Positions 33,170 through 43,273 of a DNA stretch of 64,000 bases are shown piece after piece. The DNA comes from Branchiostoma floridae. Its lineage: Eukaryota > Chordata > Leptocardii > Amphioxiformes > Branchiostomatidae. Numbering within the stretch: position 1 is the stretch's first letter; the number at the start of each line of letters is the position of its first letter. A program made the translations under genes and the position numbers. The notes beneath the pieces were generated by a model. That model saw nothing but the letters and a program-made list of their open reading frames with translations. It was not told where the DNA came from and ran no database searches. Location: positions 15,413,265 to 15,477,264 of the forward strand of contig NC_049989.1 of assembly GCF_000003815.2 (NCBI RefSeq), written 5' to 3'.

Positions 33170-33625
33170 GTAATATCCGCTAGCCAGACATTTTTCACTA
33201 AAAAGGAATTATTTGATTCTTCCTAAGGTAAAAAAATGGACGAAAACACCCGCTAGCCCATTTTGTATCAGAAATAATTTTTTATTCATCCTATGGTAAA
33301 AATGGTCAATTTTTTTTACCAGAGAGGAAGTTTTTGATTCTTCTAAATAATATGATGAAAAAACTGGGCGAACACACCCGATAGCCGATATTTTACCAGA
33401 GAGTTAATACTTTGATTTATCCTATGGTAAAAAAAATGTGTTAACACAGCCGCTAGCCCATTATTTTCATCAGAGAGATAATTATTTGATTCTTTCATTG
33501 GTGAAGAATGAGTGAACACAGCCGCATGCCAATGTTTTTCACCATAGAGGAATTCTTTTATTCTTCCTAGGGTTAAAAAAAGATGGGATAACACACACGC
33601 TATCCCATTTTTTTTACCTGAAGGA
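33170..33625. repeat. ~73-bp tandem repeat, about six units
   Basis: CCGCTAGCC-like motifs recur near 33179, 33250, 33379, 33450, 33522 and 33598, each followed by CCAGAGAGG, TTTGATTCTTCC and TATGGTAAAAAA. The units are diverged. Confidence 0.8.
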
Positions 33626-33639
33626 AAGTTGTGGATTCT

Positions 33640-34230
33640 AGGCTACTCCCAACTCGGCGTCGACTGGGAAGTGGTCGAAAGCAAATTATGGGAATGTCCT
33701 GAATCTGCAACACGGGCTTTCAACACAATGCATTAAGATCTGCATGTTATGGAATTACTCGTTACATTCATAAAATAATAGAATAGAAAGGTAAAGGCCA
33801 TGTTGGTTAGAAAGTGGTCGGAAGCAAAATCATGGGAATGTCCTGAATCTGTAACACGGGCTTTCAACACAAGACAGGGCATTAAGATCTGCATGTTATG
33901 GAATTACTCGTGACGGTTATAAAATAATAAAATCAAAAGGTAAAACCCAGGTTTCTTAGAAAGTTGTCGGAAACAAAGTCATGGAAAAGGTCCTTAATCC
34001 GGAACACGGGCTTTTAACACGAGACATTAAGATCTGCATGTTATTTAATCACTCTTGACGGTTAAAGAATAATAAAATAAAAAGTTAAAAGCCATGTTGG
34101 TTAGAAAGTGGTCGGGAGTAAAGTCATGGGAAGGTCCTGAATCTATAACATGGGCTTTCAACACGAGACATTAATACCTGAATGTTATGTAATTACCCCT
34201 GACGGTTATAATAAAGTAATAAAATAATGG
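33640..34230. repeat. ~145-bp tandem repeat, four units
   Basis: AATGTCCTGAATCTG-type sites at about 33693, 33838, 33988 and 34131, with CGGGCTTTCAACAC and ATTAAGATCTGCATGTTATG in each. Confidence 0.85.
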
Positions 34231-34238
34231 TAAAAGAT

Positions 34239-35320
34239 CAAGCCAGATTGATCCAATTATTTGATATCGCGTAACGTTTAGGTAGGGGCATCCGGTCGAT
34301 ACCAATAAAAATCAAGACTCGGTAACGAAAAAAGTTTCATCGCCGATTTTATATCTGCTGATTGCAAAGTTACACTGGTGATACCAATTTATCTTTGACG
34401 GTTACGTAACTCTGATCAAAGACTGTAACCTTGAGTAAGGTAAAAGCCAGATTGATGCAGATATCTAACATCGCACAACGTTTAGGTAGGGACTTCCGGT
34501 CCATTCCAATAAAAATCAAGACTAGGTAACGAAAAAAGTTTCATCGCCGATTTTATATTTGCCGATTGCAAGGTCAGACTGGTGATAACAATTTACCCCT
34601 AACGGTTACGTAACTCTGATCAAAGACTGTAACCTTTGGTAAGGCCACAGCAGGTAAATTCTATGGATAACACAAGATTTTTTTTCTTAGTAGATGGTCG
34701 ACATGACTAGAAAGTACCAAAATGGGCAAACATGTTGTGTTGTAGGCTAATGATTGTACTTGTAGAAGTGACACTGGCTAGGTAGCCATGGCTGTAGTTA
34801 TAGAAGTAAAATTAGTTCGATAGTTATAATAGTGGCACCACTATGGAAGCCATGAGTGTAGTTGCCATGTTGGTAAGTGATACCAGTCTACCACACCAGT
34901 GTTACTTTTACTGCACTAGTTCACGTCTTGAATACAGGAGTGAGTGCCTTTTTGGCTATGATACCATGTCTCAATTCCTGTTTTTTACAATGTTTATTGC
35001 GTATATTTGAAAAATTTACTCATCTTGTTTTTTTACCCATCTTGTTTTTTTTTACCCTATCTCATTATCTTTTTCAGTCTGCGAAGGATGTCATCCATAA
35101 AATTAACTTGCTGTGGCCTAAGGTAAAAAGTCAGATTGATGCAATTATCTGATATCTGAAGGTGTTCAGGTAAGGGCATCCAGACCAATAAAATCAATAA
35201 AACTTGGTGGCGAAAAAATTTCATCGCCGATCTAATACTTCCTGATTCCGCAAGGTTAAACTGGTGATACTAAGTTATCTCTGACGGTTACGTAACTCTG
35301 ATTAAAGTCTGTAACCTTGA
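34239..35320. repeat. ~205-bp tandem repeat, three units, split by a MITE
   Basis: AGCCAGATTGAT occurs at 34241 and 34445, and AGTCAGATTGAT at 35129. Subtracting the 476-bp MITE and its 3-bp duplication gives a third interval of about 205 bp, identical to the first. Units share GTTACGTAACTCTGAT and AAAGTTTCATCGCCGAT. Confidence 0.88.
34643..35118 (+). mobile_element. GGCCACAGCAAG MITE, copy d, with TAA TSD
   Basis: Termini GGCCACAGCAGGTAAATTC and TTAACTTGCTGTGGCC with GGATGTCATCC near the right end. TAA flanks both sides (34640-34642, 35119-35121). The tandem array it interrupts supplies the empty site, with TAAGGTAAAAG intact at the previous unit junction. About three diverged 38-bp minisatellite units lie at 34750-34870. 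TAA duplication fits PIF/Harbinger-type elements (inference). Confidence 0.88.
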
Positions 35321-35454
35321 GAGAGTGGCGCCGGAAAGAAAGTGAAGATTCGCAGGTGATATCGTAGGTCATCTGAGGACAGCAATGAAGGTCAGCATTA
35401 CAAGATTACTTCTAGGGCCAAGGAAAAAAATCTTGTGGTTCCTACCAAACCTAG

Positions 35455-35625
35455 CAAAATCTGCCGTCCCTTGCTATTTTCACACCTGGGTAAAGTGAAG
35501 ATCGTCATGCAAAGTGCCTTTCCCTACCGTGCCTTTCTTTTGGAGGCACGGCGGGTATCGAACTCAGGACCTCTAGATTTCGAATCGAACGCTCTACCAT
35601 TTACGCCACACACGACGCCAAAAAC
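35455..35625 (-). mobile_element. tRNA-derived SINE (family 1), partial
   Basis: The minus-strand head with B box GAGTTCGATACC and AGAGCGTTCGATTCGAAATC, then body AAAGGCACTTTGCATGACG. It is truncated before the tail and is bordered at its 5' side by a (CATC)n array. Confidence 0.75.
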
Positions 35626-35631
35626 GCAGTC

Positions 35632-35780
35632 CACCCATCCATCCATCCATCCATCCATCCATCCATCCATCCATCCATCCATCCATCCATCCATCCATCC
35701 ATCCATCCATCCATCCATCCATCCATCCATCCATCCATCCATCCATCCATCCATCCATCCACTCGTCTATCCATCCATCT
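35632..35780. repeat. (CATC)n microsatellite
   Basis: About 32 near-perfect tetranucleotide units. The SIHPSIHP and MDGWMDGW reading frames across it are artefacts. Confidence 0.97.
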
Positions 35781-36164
35781 ATTGTTTTTCTGAATGTAAA
35801 TGGGGTAATTGTTCTTCTTTTTTCGGTTTATAAATATCCCTGTACTTGTGCAGATGTTATATCTTTATTATTACAATGTGTCTAAGTGCCTGTAGATGCG
35901 TTTCAAGTTGAGTGCTATGTCGGATCACTTCGGTCAACTTCTAAAGCAAAAAGAAATGAATGAATCACTTTCTACCGATCCTATTTTTTTCATGACAGTA
36001 ACCATAAACATAACACTGTTTTTGCTAGGCCTTGTTGGTCTCTTGATTGGAAAGGTTGCTGTGCTATGAAGTGATTACGTAACTTAACGTTAAATTGAAA
36101 AACCGATACGCACGAGTGGTGGCAATGGGATAGAGGGTAGACTCATAGTTGAGTTGTGCAGTAG

Positions 36165-36603
36165 AGTGAAACAACCAGAGGGGCGAGTAGAACAGAAAGA
36201 AACAACACCCCGACTCCTGGAATTCGAACCCGCGCCGAATTCGGGCAGCCGGATCACAAAAATCCAACGTGCTCAGAGCTGTTAGCGTGGTCAGTTTGGC
36301 AGCGTTTGAACCCCACTGTTACACTACTCCCCCTTTTCTTTTCAAGATTTGTCCTCGAATCTCCGAGTTCGATATCCCTGTGTGGCACATCTCTAGCCTG
36401 TTACTCACAAGGTCGGCATAGGAACAAGTGAAACAACCAGAGGGGCGAGTACAACAGAAAGAAACAATATCCCGACTCCAAGGATTCGAACCCGCGCCGA
36501 ACCCGGGCAGCCGGATCACAAATCCAACGTGCAAACCACAACGCCAAAATCTCAGAGCTGGTTGCGTGGTCAGTTTGGCAACGCTTGAACCCCACTTTTA
36601 CAA
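36165..36603 (-). repeat. Two copies of a tRNA-like repeat, ~265-bp period
   Basis: GAAACAACCAGAGGGGCGAG begins both copies (36168, 36430). On the minus strand a B box-like GGGTTCGAAT(C/T)C stands in each. GTGGTCAGTTTGGCA and TTGAACCCCACT end each. It may be a duplicated SINE; the A box is unclear. Confidence 0.65.
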
Positions 36604-36604
36604 G

Positions 36605-37150
36605 ATAGTGTGGCTTCAACTAAAACCCTTTATGTAGAAAATAAACCTTTTTTTCTTGCAAATTTTTGACGAATTCTGGACAGGTAGTCTACGCTTTCAC
36701 ATTTTTCAAAATCTGTTGAGTTTACCAGTTTCGTTGGCATTAGGACATATGTCGGTTGTTGAAACCAATTTTGTTTCATAATTTACTAAAACAGTTCAAC
36801 AACATTTTTTCACCAACTGATTTCTTTCCACGCTAGCATCACTCAGTTTTTTGGGTACCCAGAGAATATCATCAAATTACTTAAGGCCACACTGATGTGG
36901 TTTTAGGTTATATAACCTATAATAAAACCAGTATGAACTAATCATTCTTCTGAAGGGGGTCTGTTTCGCGAGAAATACTAAGATCAGAGTGCCTTTTATT
37001 TTATTTTTTTATCCTATATTTTTTATCTTTGTATTCCTAGCCTCTTGGCTTACGTGGTGACCCGAAGGCTTATTAAGCCATAGGAAGTAAATTGTATAGA
37101 CTGTATGTATGTGGGTTTTTTTCGCTCTCTAGAATTGGAATTGGGGTCTG
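36605..37150. other. Intergenic, nothing recognised
   Basis: No supported feature. Confidence 0.35.
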
Positions 37151-37151
37151 T

Positions 37152-37384
37152 AAAGGTGGTATCTCACTTCACTTGAGGCACCAGTGCGGCACTGCAGGGT
37201 TCGAAAGATTACTCAACGAATTCCAGAGAATTAAAACGACTTTTCTTACGTTTTGTGTATTTTGTTGTCTTCAAATTCATGCTTTTACGCATTACGTAAT
37301 ATTTGAATTCTAAAAAAATGGGCGAAATTAGCACAACAGTGCCGCTTTGAACCAACCCTGCAGTGCCGCACCGGTGCCCCAAGT
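37152..37384. mobile_element. GGTGGTATCTCACTGC MITE, right-truncated
   Basis: The left TIR AAAGGTGGTATCTCAC then GGCACCAGTGCGGCACTGC; the right arm GCAGTGCCGCACCGGTGCCC ends at AAGTGCA, lacking the last bases. It shares an interior TTTTGTGTATTTTG(T/C)(T/C)GTCTTC with 47094 and 60541. Confidence 0.8.
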
Positions 37385-37920
37385 GCATTTTCAAAACAGA
37401 AACTATAATCGTTGTAGCAAGAAGCGACAAACCATGGTATACTCAGAAACAAGTGGGTGCTAAAGTGGACACTACTGTGGTAGCCTAGTATCATTTACCA
37501 AATTGGCAACTACGTTTACACCAGTACTAGTGTCCCTGATACAACTACACTCTAGGCTGTCACAATAGTGTTGAGTTTACAGCTTCACTCAAGGCTACCA
37601 CACTAGTGTCACTTCTGCAAGTACACTGAAGGCTACCTCACTAGTGTCACTTCTACAAGTACACTCAAGGCTACCACATCAGTATTTTTTCTCAAGTTTT
37701 TTTTTTTCCATTTTGCTTTTGGACAGACGAGGACAATGTGGCACTCAAGTTTTGTAACTTATATTAACTAATAATGTTCAATTAGGAGTGCCACCTTCAC
37801 AGTACTGGCAGAAGTCAGGTGTCCATTTTTACTCCTTGGTGAAGTGAGAAAGGCCGTGTAAAGTGCCTTTCCCAAGGGAAAAACGTCGGGGGCGCGGCGA
37901 GTATCGAACTCGGGACCTCT

Positions 37921-39090
37921 GTTGTATCCAACTTTCGTCAGTATCTAACTTTCGTAATATGCCGAATCCTGGATATCCAGGAATCGTCCTGAGCAGAAGG
38001 ACGATTCCTGGATATCCAGAAATCGTCGCAAACAGGACGTTTCCTGGATAGACGACGGTGTTTATCCAGAACGTGTACGTGGGGTGGAGCTTCCTGTTTT
38101 CGAGGGAGGAGACTATGCGGAGGGCGGGGGCATGTTGTTTTCGTCAGAAAGCCGCCATCTTTGTATCTCCCCGCAAGAAGATCGTGTAGTTTATTCTGTT
38201 GATCCTGGTGTTACAGAACTTAAACGAATGTTGATAATGATACTTTGATGTTTACATGTTACTTACGTATCAGGCCCAAAATGCTTTTTGCGTAATGAAT
38301 TAACAAATGGCAGTCAAGATGGGATAAAGTTAACTGTTGTTTTCCGTATAGCGACACATTCACGGTAACGTGTTAATAGCATCCAGATGGCGTCCCTTTG
38401 TCACACAAGGCCTGGTCCACATCCTGGATATCCAGGAAACGGCTTGAACAGGAGGACGCTTCCTGGATATCCAGAAAACGGCTTGAACAGGCTCAGGACG
38501 AATCCTGGATATCCAGAAAACGGCTTGAACAGACTCAGGACGAATCCTGGATATCCAGAAAACGGCCTGAACAGGAGGACGATTCCTGGATATCCAGAAA
38601 ACGGCCTGAACGCCTGACGAAAATAAGGAATTCTCCCGCCATTTTTGATTTGCGAGCAAGCGGTCACTGTGGGTCACGCACGCACCGCAATGGTATCCTG
38701 CACCGCGGGTGCCCCGTAATACTCTGAACGCATGTCTAAAGACAACCGTTGCCCACAACTATAGACAATAACAGTCGCACGACTATATTATGTGTTGTGT
38801 GTTTGAAGTTGTTTTTCGTGTAGCGTCACATTCTATTTACGTGTTAGTAGCATTCAGATGACGTCCTATCATGGGGAGGGCAGCGGTCACTTCCGGGTTT
38901 TAATCTCTCGCAACTTGAGTCTGTCGAGGTCTCACGAGGTCGACCCATATATGGAAACATGGGCGTGCATAATAACGTTTTCTGTACTGTCAATCACCAT
39001 GATTGACGGCACCGGAAGTACGAATCCTGGATATCTAGTTTTCGTAAGGTTTTTGGACGATTCCTGGAGCCGCCGAAAAGTAGATGCAAC
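37921..39090. mobile_element. 1170-bp palindrome-rich DNA element with 6-bp TSD
   Basis: The ends GTTGTATC ... GATGCAAC form short TIRs (GTTGyATC, extended as nAACTTTCG-like bases), flanked by ACCTCT on both sides (37915-37920, 39091-39096). Both subterminal regions are built of the self-complementary 16-mer TCCTGGATATCCAGGA and variants. An internal direct repeat recurs at 38335-38400 and 38812-38875 (TTACGTGTTAGTAGCAT-type). No transposase ORF; the superfamily is unknown. Confidence 0.82.
38418..38612. repeat. TGGATATCCAG tandem palindromes inside the element
   Basis: Five spaced copies, about 40 bp apart on average: CCTGGATATCCAGAAAACGG then CTGAACAG and GGACGA. Another cluster is at 37966-38050. 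The NPGYPENGL and FWISRIRPE reading frames arise from the repeat and are not a gene. Confidence 0.88.
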
Positions 39091-39369
39091 ACCTCTAGAT
39101 TCCGAGCGGAACGCTCTACCAGTTACGTCACACACGACGCGGACGCACTAAAGGTTTCCACACTGACATTGCTTCGATCTACTGAACTACTAACCTACTG
39201 AATTAGGTTTACTTAAAAGTACAACTGTATTTCTACAAGCACGGCTACCACACGATGTATATTGTTTTTATTTTTCTTGTGATGTTGTCAAATTACAAAA
39301 CTTGTTCTTTTCTTTCACAATGTTAAAACCATGCGCATCCTCATCCATAGAATGTACTTGCTCCAGCCT

Positions 39370-40145
39370 TATATCATTGGGGAGGGGGGCACTCCTCTAT
39401 AAATCAGTCTTATCAACCAGATAGTTTTCCGTGTGGAAAAGGATAGGCCTGAAATATCAATCACACGGACTTCATCCACACCTTTGAGAGAGATTTGATT
39501 AAAAAAGATTAAAGCTTCCGGCTTTGGTTTAATGAGAAATCGACAAAAGACGAAGCCGTCAGTCCGGCATGAAAAGACCAGTGCCTTACATAGGATCCTT
39601 TCAAATCCTCTACCATAGCTCGCTATTTTTCACGTCAGGAGTTCCTCATACAGAAACGTCAAAACCTTGATGTAAAAAAGTACGTAGCATCTGAGGCTTC
39701 AGACGAAGTCCATTGATATGATAAAATACTCATCAGGCGGTTTTCAGACAGGTCAATATATCAGGGTTCTTCAAACGTGAAGTAGCTGAAATTAATACTG
39801 CCTATTTTTGGTCCTTTTGCAGCCATGCAGGCCGATGGAGTCGGGTCCGGGATTCATCATCTTCGAGTGAGAAAGCAGAGTGTTACGTACTTCACAATCC
39901 CTGTCATTCATCAACTCGTACCGCGCTTTTTTGTGTCAGGAAAGTTGAAAATCTCCAAGGATCAGAGGGAAGAGAGCCTAAATCCTCTCCAAATGCCTAC
40001 ACCCTTCAACTCCTGCTGGGGAAGACACATGTTAGTCGAAACTTGGCGTGAAATTAGCGATAAATCCAGCTTTCCGTATACCCCTCGTGATCTATCTATC
40101 ACACCAACACATTTATTTCGTTATGAAATGCTTTCTTCGTGTATT
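39370..40145. other. Intergenic, nothing recognised
   Basis: It contains an open frame at 39825-40178 (117 codons) with no recognisable motif or splice context; I do not call it a gene. Confidence 0.35.
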
Positions 40146-40149
40146 CACG

Positions 40150-40643
40150 GTGAACCGATACAAACCCGTTTTTCTTGATGGACTGGTCCGGAAAAAAACG
40201 GACCTGAAAAATTCAGTGAACTATTAGGATGATCAGATAGACCGAAATGGGTAAATAGGTTGTGTTATAAGCTAATAATTGTATGTAGAAGCGACACTAG
40301 AGTGGTAACCTTGACTGTAGTTGCAGAAGTGAAACTTGCTGGATAGCTATATGAGTGGTACCAATATGGACGCCATGAGTGTAGTTGCCATGTTGGTATG
40401 TGATACAGTCTATCACACAAGGGTCACGTTTACTACACTAGTACACTTCTTGAATACAAGAATAAGTCACTTGTTATTAGCTGTGGTGCCATATTTTGTC
40501 ACTTCAACTCATGTCACAACGTTTACTCTATCTACTTTGAAAATTTGGCAGCTCGATTTTTACCCATATTGTTTTTTTCTTTCGCGATATCTCATTATTT
40601 TGTAGTCTGCAGAGGATGTCTTCTAAATTTACTTGCTATGGCC
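40150..40643 (+). mobile_element. GGCCACAGCAAG MITE, copy with missing left end
   Basis: The right terminus TTACTTGCTATGGCC ends at 40643 with AGTCTGCAGAGGATGTC before it. Minisatellite units lie at 40280-40395. The left end is replaced by the dispersed TTGATGGACTGGTCCGGAAA block (40150-40225). Confidence 0.65.
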
Positions 40644-40814
40644 TAATGTATTGAATTGGCTATTCAGCATGCACAGCCAGGGCTGCCCAACTAGACTGTA
40701 GTTATTACAAAGGTCTGACCCTGCTGTAAAAAAAACCCCAATACAAATGGTATTGTGGCTTTGGCATGGACAGAATACAAAAACACAATAACAATATTAT
40801 GCCAGTAATTACTT

Positions 40815-40980
40815 TTTGTCTGTTTGTTTGTTTGAACATTTATTTATCCATGAAAACTCAAATTGCAGGCCGCCTGTTATTGAGGTCATGAGGGAAGAGG
40901 CAAGGGCCAGACAAATAACAGAGATACAGTTTACATAATTCAAAATCCACGAACCCATACCTTCTCCAAATAAACAAGGG
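40815..40980 (-). mobile_element. Non-LTR retrotransposon 3' end
   Basis: On the minus strand: GGCGGCCTGCAATTTGAG, then GGATAAATAAATGTTCAAAC and an (AAAC)n tail. 5'-truncated, no coding. Confidence 0.55.
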
Positions 40981-41084
40981 TCATTATATAAAAGAATGTC
41001 TGTTTTTCTGAGAGCTTATAAATTGTGGGTGTTATGATGGTCTTGTCATATTGTAAAGATCCTTAACGTATTCCAGCAAAGATC

Positions 41085-41420
41085 ATTAATATCCATCAAC
41101 AACATCTCGAGTTATGTTGTTCACAGACAAAAGCACTTACGTACAAAACTCTTTGGTGACCAGTAGGAAAACCCCAGGTACACCATTTTCGATATTGACC
41201 TTCCTTTTTGTGACCCTTACCTATCCACCAAAGACCATTAATATCTATCAACAACATCTCGAGTTATGTTGTTCACAGACAAACGCACTTACGTACAAAA
41301 CTTCCTGGGGACCAGTAGGAAAGCGCCAGGTATACCATTTTCAAACTTGACCTTTGTTTTTACAACCGCTACATACCTACCAAATATAATTAAAATCCAT
41401 TCACAACTTTTTGAGTTATA
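41085..41420. repeat. ~153-bp tandem repeat, two to three units
   Basis: CATCTCGAGTTATGTTGTTC occurs at 41103 and 41256, and a worn third copy (TTTTTGAGTTATATGCTG) at about 41406. AAGCACTTACGTACAAAAC and GACCAGTAGGAAA follow in units 1 and 2. Confidence 0.8.
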
Positions 41421-41435
41421 TGCTGTTGACCTACA

Positions 41436-41738
41436 GTTAAAAAAAAGTTAAAACCTTCCCGCGCCAAGGGCGGTGCGCATTTCTGGCGCATAGGGCGGTG
41501 CCCATCTCTGTTTCATTAGCCCTGGGCCACACACAACGCAATCACTACAGCAGGGGGCTAGTCCACTGGTAGTGGTGTGTGTTCAACTTTCATACTCTTT
41601 CCCGAATGCTGAGTGCTAAGCAGAGAAAGCAGCATGTACCATTTTTATAGTCTTGCCGGGATCGAACTCACGACCTTCCGATTGCAAGGCGAACACTCTA
41701 CCCACTAGGCCATTGCACCGGCTAATCTACTGTTAACC
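41436..41738 (-). mobile_element. tRNA-headed shared-body SINE with 15-bp TSD
   Basis: Minus-strand head: GGCCTAGTGGGTAGAGTG, TTCGCCTTGCAATCGGAAGG and B box GAGTTCGATCCC, closest by eye to tRNA-Ala(UGC) or Cys. The body has ATGGTACATGCTGCTTTCTC, ACCAGTGGACTAGCCCCCTG and GTGTGGCCCAGGGCT. Perfect 15-bp direct repeats TGCTGTTGACCTACA flank it (41421-41435, 41739-41753). Confidence 0.88.
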
Positions 41739-41754
41739 TGCTGTTGACCTACAT

Positions 41755-42115
41755 ATAGACCCAAAAAGTCCTGGCTATAGACCATTTCCATAACCTTCTG
41801 TCATTCTGGCGAAGGCAATGAGTCTTATATCTCTATATGCACAATTTGTTTTATAGATGGTACAAAATAAGCATTTTTGTCAAAATCTTCCAAGCAGTGT
41901 AACGAAAACACAGGGGTGATGAATTTCCATGATATTTGGTATGCAGGTACCTGTGGCAGAGATGCATATGATGAAATGCAAATGATGCACATTTTGACCG
42001 AATTTGCATACTTAATGAGGAAAATCTATATTTACAGTGTTTTGCAATATAGGACTCAAATACATATGTAGTTTGGGGCAGGTGAAATATGCATGCCAAA
42101 AACCCACGAATGGGC
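41755..42115. other. Intergenic, nothing recognised
   Basis: No supported feature. Confidence 0.35.
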
Positions 42116-42119
42116 AGAA

Positions 42120-42245
42120 ATATCTTGAACCCAGGGATAATTTTTTAGAATGAACTCCGAATACCCAGGAATATACAAAGAATTCTCATATGCATTCTGA
42201 CGGCATTCCGGCTGATTCCGCTTCTCGTGTGAAGGGGCCTTATAG
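42120..42245. repeat. GGCCTTCACACGAGAA repeat, copy 1
   Basis: On the minus strand it begins GGCCCCTTCACACGAGAAGC and GGAATCAGCCGGAAT, then GAATTC blocks. A second copy lies at 54243-54480. The next block, 42262-42321, belongs to the GACGTCA family of 21706. Confidence 0.5.
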
Positions 42246-42942
42246 GCCACAGCTCATCACTCACCCCGGACGGGGGACGGTGTCGACTTTCAATCACCTT
42301 TGACCCATTGGTTACGTCACTTTATGGAAATGTCATGTGTTCAACAGCAACTAAGTCACGTATCCTAAAGAATGCCGAGAATACTAACACTAACGTCTAA
42401 ATGTCCTTGTGCTGCATACAAATTTAACCGTATCACCAGGAATTCGTTTGATCGTTCGGTTTCTCTTGGTAGAGTTAGCCCTAGGAATTTCAAAGTTACC
42501 CAAAGGGAATCTACTTCAATATTCGAGACTGCGTTATCAGTCATAAAGATAAAGCCAATTTCCCCGAATCCATACTCCAGGAAAATGAGTTACAAGGAAC
42601 CCACCACATCAATCGTCAACTGGTAAACGTGGTATAAGACCCTAGTGGCCACTTTTTTTTTCCAGGAAGACCTCAGACTGCTCCTGGAAAATCAGCCACG
42701 TGCTTCAGGAATAATGGTTTCCTTTATTTTAAATAAAGATAGCAAAACGACTGCTCTCCTTTTCCTGGAAAATACCCTCGTTTCTGGAAAATCGGACAGG
42801 AGCCCAGTATGAATGATGATACGCTTTGTTACGCATAAACGTATTAACACTGATATGACAGCTATCTCCCTGACAATTTCAGCTCTGAGTCTAGGAGCTA
42901 TCGCTACGACGTAATTGTGCAACCCTCACCTTTCATACATTG

Positions 42943-43056
42943 GCTACGGCCGTGGCGCGCTGATACACCCGATCCCGTGATCTCGAAAGTTACGCAACGT
43001 GTAGTCGTGTCAGTACTTGGATGGGAGATTACCAAAGAAGATTGGATGTTGTAGCC
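42943..43056 (+). rRNA. 5S rRNA-like sequence (SINE head, pseudogene)
   Basis: 114 bp colinear with metazoan 5S rRNA: GGCTACGGCC, CCCGATCCCGTGATCTCG, the box A-like AAAGTTACGCAACG, and AGTACTTGGATGGGAGATTA (box C region). The end GTAGCC pairs with the start GGCTAC, so helix I is preserved with a compensatory pair. Several diverged positions and the attached SINE body argue against a working 5S gene. Confidence 0.85.
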
Positions 43057-43273
43057 GGATCATACCAAAGACTCGTAATGGTACATACTTCTTTCTCTGC
43101 TAGAGGAAGATTATGTAAGCTTAACACACTGCAATACCAGTGGACTAGCCCCCTGCTGTAGTGCTTGCACTTATGTGTGGCCCAGGGCTTTGAAGCTGAA
43201 ATGGGCACCAGGCCCAATGCATCTCCTGATCAAGGGGGTTGACCCCCTTGTTTTGATCTATGGGCAACTTTAG
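42943..43273 (+). mobile_element. 5S rRNA-headed SINE sharing the tRNA-SINE body
   Basis: 42943-43056 is a 5S rRNA-like head and 43057-43273 a body with AATGGTACATACTTCTTTCT, ATACCAGTGGACTAGCCCCC and TGTGGCCCAGGGCTTTG. This is the same body as in the tRNA-headed SINE at 41436-41738. It interrupts a 290-bp array unit between CACCTTTCATACATTGG and CACCTTTCCTGGAATGGG, a diverged target duplication. 5S-headed SINEs are known (SINE3 class). Matching to the Deu-domain families is inference. Confidence 0.82.

Larger units (their letters stand above)
37690..39145 (-). mobile_element. tRNA-derived SINE (family 1), split by a DNA element
   Basis: The tail and body occupy 37690-37920 and the head (AGAGCGTTCCGCTCGGAATC) occupies 39091-39145. 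The two pieces join exactly at ACCTCT, as in the unbroken copy at 252-505, proving a later insertion. Confidence 0.85.
37480..39368 (-). mobile_element. GGCCACAGCAAG MITE, copy i, host of a nest
   Basis: 37490-37690 holds 38-bp-type units in reverse (GGCTACCACACTAGTGTCAC). The element resumes at 39150-39368 (TTTCTACAAGCACGGCTACC) and ends CATCCATAGAATGTACTTGC at about 39368. A SINE (37690-39145) splits it. The left terminus is not clear. Confidence 0.65.

Noticed and set aside
33170-34640. CRISPR-like arrays because of regularly spaced repeats
   Set aside because: Whole units repeat with no unique spacers, in a eukaryotic context; they are ordinary tandem repeats.
35435-35833. 132-residue open frame with SIHP repeats (and MDGW on the other strand)
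   Set aside because: It is a (CATC)n microsatellite joined to a SINE; no gene structure.
38360-38758. Repetitive NPGYPENGL / FWISRIRPE frames that look like a repeat protein
   Set aside because: The period comes from DNA palindromes TGGATATCCAG inside a TIR element; both strands stay open for the same reason.
39825-40178. 117-codon open frame
   Set aside because: No recognisable motif, no splice signals supporting it and no coding-like composition; size is compatible with chance in 64 kb.
42943-43056. A working 5S rRNA gene
   Set aside because: Several core positions diverge, and it is fused to a SINE body within an array, so it is better explained as a SINE head.
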